Shown in pieces: positions 7,101 through 8,274 of a stretch of DNA of 8,274 bases (positions are counted from its first letter, which is position 1; every line of letters starts with the position of its first letter). This DNA comes from JACVRW01 sp036519295 (GTDB lineage: Bacteria > Actinomycetota > Thermoleophilia > Solirubrobacterales > Thermoleophilaceae): contig DATDLN010000138.1 in assembly GCA_036519295.1 (NCBI GenBank), forward strand, positions 1 through 8,274, written 5' to 3'. Made by a program: the position numbers and the translations under genes. The notes below the pieces were generated by a model. It was given only the letters and a program-made list of their open reading frames with translations, was not told the DNA's origin and ran no database searches.

Positions 7101-7705
7101 CGCTTCAGGGACTGCTGCGCTGGCGCGAGGGGCGGCTCGAGGAGTCCACGGTCCTCTTCCAGCGCGCACACGATCTGGCCGAGCAGGTGGGCTGGTCGGA
7201 GCTGTCCTTCCAGGCGCTCTACGGGCTCGCCTTCACCCTGCGCGACGCCGGTGACCTCGACGCCGCCGCGGCGGCCCTCGACCGGGCAATCGACGTTTGC
7301 GAGCGCGCGGGCCTGATCGCCCAGTCGATCCAGGCGACCGGCATGCGGGCGGTGATCCTTGCGCTCGGCCAGCGGCCCGCGGACGCGCGGGAGGCTGCCG
7401 AGGAGGCCACCGAGCTCGCCGAGAGCCTGCACTACCCGGTGGGCAACGCGGCGGCTCTCGAGGCGTGCGGCATGGCGGAGACGGACCCCGTGGAGGGAGC
7501 CGCCCTGCTGGGTCAGGCGGCCGGCGCCTGGCAAGCCCTCGACCGGCCGCTCGAAGCGGCGCGCTCACGTCTGCTCGCGGGCAGAGTCCTGCGCGCCGTC
7601 GACCCGGAGGGTGGTCGCGAGCTGCTCGACGCCGCCGCGGGGGAGATCGAGCGGCTGGGCGTGCTGCACCTGGCGGAGCGCGCGCGAGCGCTCGCGGTCG
7701 GGTAG
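4169..7705 (+). CDS. Double zinc ribbon, class III (IIIb-like) adenylate cyclase, STAND/AAA ATPase and TPR protein, 1178 aa
   Basis: A large cytoplasmic signalling protein predicted to make cAMP. Two zinc ribbons open it (C6, C9, C20, C23 and C31, C34, C45, C48). The cyclase domain is about 68-246: metal-binding D79 (FGDLSGYTAL) and D123 (KYIGD), purine-selecting K119, T187 where classical adenylate cyclases have Asp, and transition-state N194 and R198 (VNVAAR). The Lys/Thr pair is the class IIIb signature, a group known for bicarbonate stimulation; adenylate over guanylate specificity is therefore likely, not certain. An ATPase module follows: SPLVGRD-type entry at 262-268, Walker A GEAGVGKS (294-301), Walker B ending in E431-D432 before IHWAD, and a GGNPLFAEE segment (515-523). 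From about 700 to the end are many TPR-like helical repeats. There are no membrane helices and no C-terminal LuxR HTH. All key cyclase residues are present, so activity is plausible. The protein resembles mycobacterial cyclase/ATPase/TPR regulators. The gene stands alone behind a CRP-type site. Confidence 0.92.
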   Translation: MSALACAACGTENPDGARFCMSCGARLERRCPSCGTPAPPGARFCMNCGHGLDGPVVAPAVPAESPPEERRQVTVLFGDLSGYTALAERMDPEAVKALVDRALMRLGREVERFGGTVDKYIGDNVMAIFGAPIAHEDDAERGVRAGLGMQEAMDEVNEALPPGEHLDLRVGVNTGEVLAGAIGRDYTVVGDTVNVAARLQSAARPGSVTVGERTMRATRDAVRYETLEPLELKGKAEPVPAWEAVGLTQAQPAGRTSPAHESPLVGRDDELLALETLYERVVRESAPQLVTLIGEAGVGKSRLLREFERRVGGHPTPPTVRTGRCLPYGTGIVFWALGEVLRAECGIVDSDSSEEAWKKLSAYVRELFNGNGGDTGDRKAALIGRLLGVDVPPELAPEERDPERLRESFFSALRAGIEAIATRRPLVIAFEDIHWADDGMLDAIEHLAQWVRAPLMLVCLARDELLDRRPGWGGGRRSATQLLLEPLTAHDTRELVAALIPEGPEVVPAVAERSGGNPLFAEEMARRIVEEGAQAEQLPETVQAVLAARLDALEPFERRLVQHASVVGRTFWEGSLSGLARAEGRDLDRALRSLQQKDILAPGAEGRLAGQRELAFKHVLIADVAYGMLPKAVRSRKHFEIGAFIEERAGDRTVEVAALLAEHYGRAAALGREGGVPADELAAMRERGVRFLEEAGDGAAMLYSNREAASHYRHARAVSDSADPPSAADEATRARIGEKLGDVSVRLGRVDEAITVWRECLEWHRGQEDLERVADLHRKIGAGLSHKGERKTAIEHYQKGINLLKDGPPRLELVRLYEEAAWLYLHTGDNMLAIYASEKALRLAERLGETSAASRAHGIFGRVFGRIGNTEKARQNLERAVELARGSDDGETILALSALGRHLEISEADVAGARVAFEEALALAEQVGALPAQVELHASLAQLAAYGADWDRVEAYTQASAELAEREGLVGKLSLPYTLQGLLRWREGRLEESTVLFQRAHDLAEQVGWSELSFQALYGLAFTLRDAGDLDAAAAALDRAIDVCERAGLIAQSIQATGMRAVILALGQRPADAREAAEEATELAESLHYPVGNAAALEACGMAETDPVEGAALLGQAAGAWQALDRPLEAARSRLLAGRVLRAVDPEGGRELLDAAAGEIERLGVLHLAERARALAVG

Positions 7706-7718
7706 CGGACCCGCTACC
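7701..7718. terminator. Inverted repeat between convergent genes, candidate bidirectional terminator
   Basis: GGTAGCGG (7701-7708) and CCGCTACC (7711-7718) are perfect 8-bp inverted arms separated by AC. The repeat contains the cyclase stop TAG (7703-7705) and ends immediately before the convergent LytR_C gene stop (7719-7721), filling the 13-bp gap. A realistic RNA hairpin would open the innermost pair, leaving 7 bp and a 4-nt loop. No U-tract follows on either strand, so this is at most a GC-hairpin type terminator. Confidence 0.4.
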
Positions 7719-8274
7719 TCACTGCGTCCTGTCGGCGCCCGCGATCACGACGACTGTGGCGTCGCCCGCCAGGGCCTGACTCTCGGGATCGACTCGCTCG
7801 CGCTGCCCGATCCCGAGCCTGCGGCTCACCACGGCGGCCTCGCGGCGGTGACCCGGCGAGTACAGGACCACCGACTCCGGCCGCTGCTGGTTTGGACCGT
7901 TCGCAACAGTCCCGAGCTGGAAACCGAATCGCTCCACCCGGTCGCCGATCTGGGCCGCAAGACCCGGCACAAGCGTGCCGTTGAGCACCGCCACCCGGAC
8001 GTTCGCGGGGTTCACCGCCGCCCGCCGGCGCTCGCTCCGCTCGCCGCCCCCGCCGCCCCCGCCGCTCGCGGGTCCGCCGCCGGCGCGCTCATTGGGAGCC
8101 TGCTGAGCAGACCCGCCGCCACCGTCGTCGCCGACCAGTTGCACGATGCCGAACGCGGTGCCGCCCCCTACGATCAGGACGCCCGCGATGGCGAGCGTCA
8201 GGTAGCGCGGACTCCCAGCGAGGCGCCGGTACCAGGGGTCGCGCGGCGGCGGCAGGATGACGGTCTGCTGGGGT
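7719..8274 (-). CDS. LytR_C-domain membrane protein (C-terminal 184 residues, start beyond window)
   Basis: The minus-strand frame is open from the window edge to TGA at 7721-7719, so the real start lies past 8274. A GTG at 8144 could be mistaken for a start, but the frame continues upstream with a coherent protein. The visible N-terminal stretch is cytoplasmic and Pro/Arg-rich (8274 to about 8205, PQQTVILPPPRDPWYRR). A membrane helix follows at about 8204-8133 (YLTLAIAGVLIVGGGTAFGI). Next is a Gly/Ser/Gln-rich linker with a run of seven Gly (about 8123-8043). A LytR_C domain then begins with VRVAVLNGT near 8000 and runs to the end (FGFQLG, VVLYSPG, VVVIAGAD). LytR_C domains occur at the ends of LytR-CpsA-Psr ligases and as stand-alone envelope proteins, such as mycobacterial Cei. 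No LCP catalytic domain is seen between the membrane helix and LytR_C, so this is the stand-alone type. A wall-associated role is likely; the ligand is unknown. Confidence 0.82.
   Translation of the reverse strand, partial: PQQTVILPPPRDPWYRRLAGSPRYLTLAIAGVLIVGGGTAFGIVQLVGDDGGGGSAQQAPNERAGGGPASGGGGGGGERSERRRAAVNPANVRVAVLNGTLVPGLAAQIGDRVERFGFQLGTVANGPNQQRPESVVLYSPGHRREAAVVSRRLGIGQRERVDPESQALAGDATVVVIAGADRTQ

Noticed and set aside
5627..7534. 635-residue minus-strand frame opposite the cyclase
   Set aside because: The plus-strand product has clear ATPase and TPR sequence across this stretch. The antisense frame is Arg/Leu/Gly-rich with no recognisable motif.
7400..7705. A C-terminal LuxR-type HTH in the cyclase protein
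   Set aside because: The end of the protein is Ala/Glu/Leu-rich helical repeat without an HTH signature.
8043..8123. Low-complexity GC run as a functional DNA repeat
   Set aside because: It encodes the Gly-rich linker of the LytR_C protein. The repetition follows from the glycine codons.

Overview
The window is very GC-rich, with codon third positions dominated by G and C, and genes are packed tightly with no mobile elements, RNA genes or CRISPR arrays. Three features point to a high-GC Gram-positive (Actinomycetota): a stand-alone LytR_C-type envelope protein, apparently leaderless starts with TANNNT-type -10 boxes a few bases before the ATG, and a zinc-ribbon/cyclase/ATPase/TPR regulator. 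My guess is Thermoleophilia (Solirubrobacterales-like). That placement is an inference from gene style, not from any marker gene.

Layout, left to right. (i) 1-2244, minus strand: two genes in one apparent operon. The upstream one (421-2244) is a membrane-anchored protein with FlgD-like Ig domains and a C-terminal domain resembling the N,N-dimethylformamidase large-subunit/GATase-like family. The downstream one (1-395, cut by the window edge) is a membrane-anchored PQQ-type beta-propeller protein. (ii) 2245-2274: a 30-bp divergent intergenic region that appears to hold two back-to-back -10 boxes sharing their first two bases. (iii) 2275-4115, plus strand: a GT4-type glycosyltransferase whose stop overlaps the GTG start of a small-molecule (probably amino-sugar) formyltransferase. 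Both probably serve a surface glycan pathway. (iv) 4116-4168: a 53-bp intergenic region with a perfect TGTGA-N6-TCACA palindrome, the consensus of cAMP receptor protein (CRP), followed by a -10 box placed for leaderless transcription. (v) 4169-7705: a 1178-residue multidomain protein with a double zinc ribbon, a class III nucleotide cyclase, a STAND/AAA ATPase and a long TPR region. (vi) 7719-8274, minus strand: the C-terminal part of a LytR_C-domain membrane protein, convergent with the cyclase across a perfect inverted repeat.

The most notable signal is the CRP-type site centred about 42.5 bp before the predicted transcription start of a predicted adenylate cyclase gene. That is almost the class II activator position, and the promoter has no good -35 box. 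It suggests a feedback loop in which cAMP controls synthesis of a cAMP-producing sensor. The envelope-directed genes on both sides (glycan enzymes, extracytoplasmic anchored proteins, LytR_C) give the window a cell-surface theme, but a functional link to the cyclase is only inferred from position.
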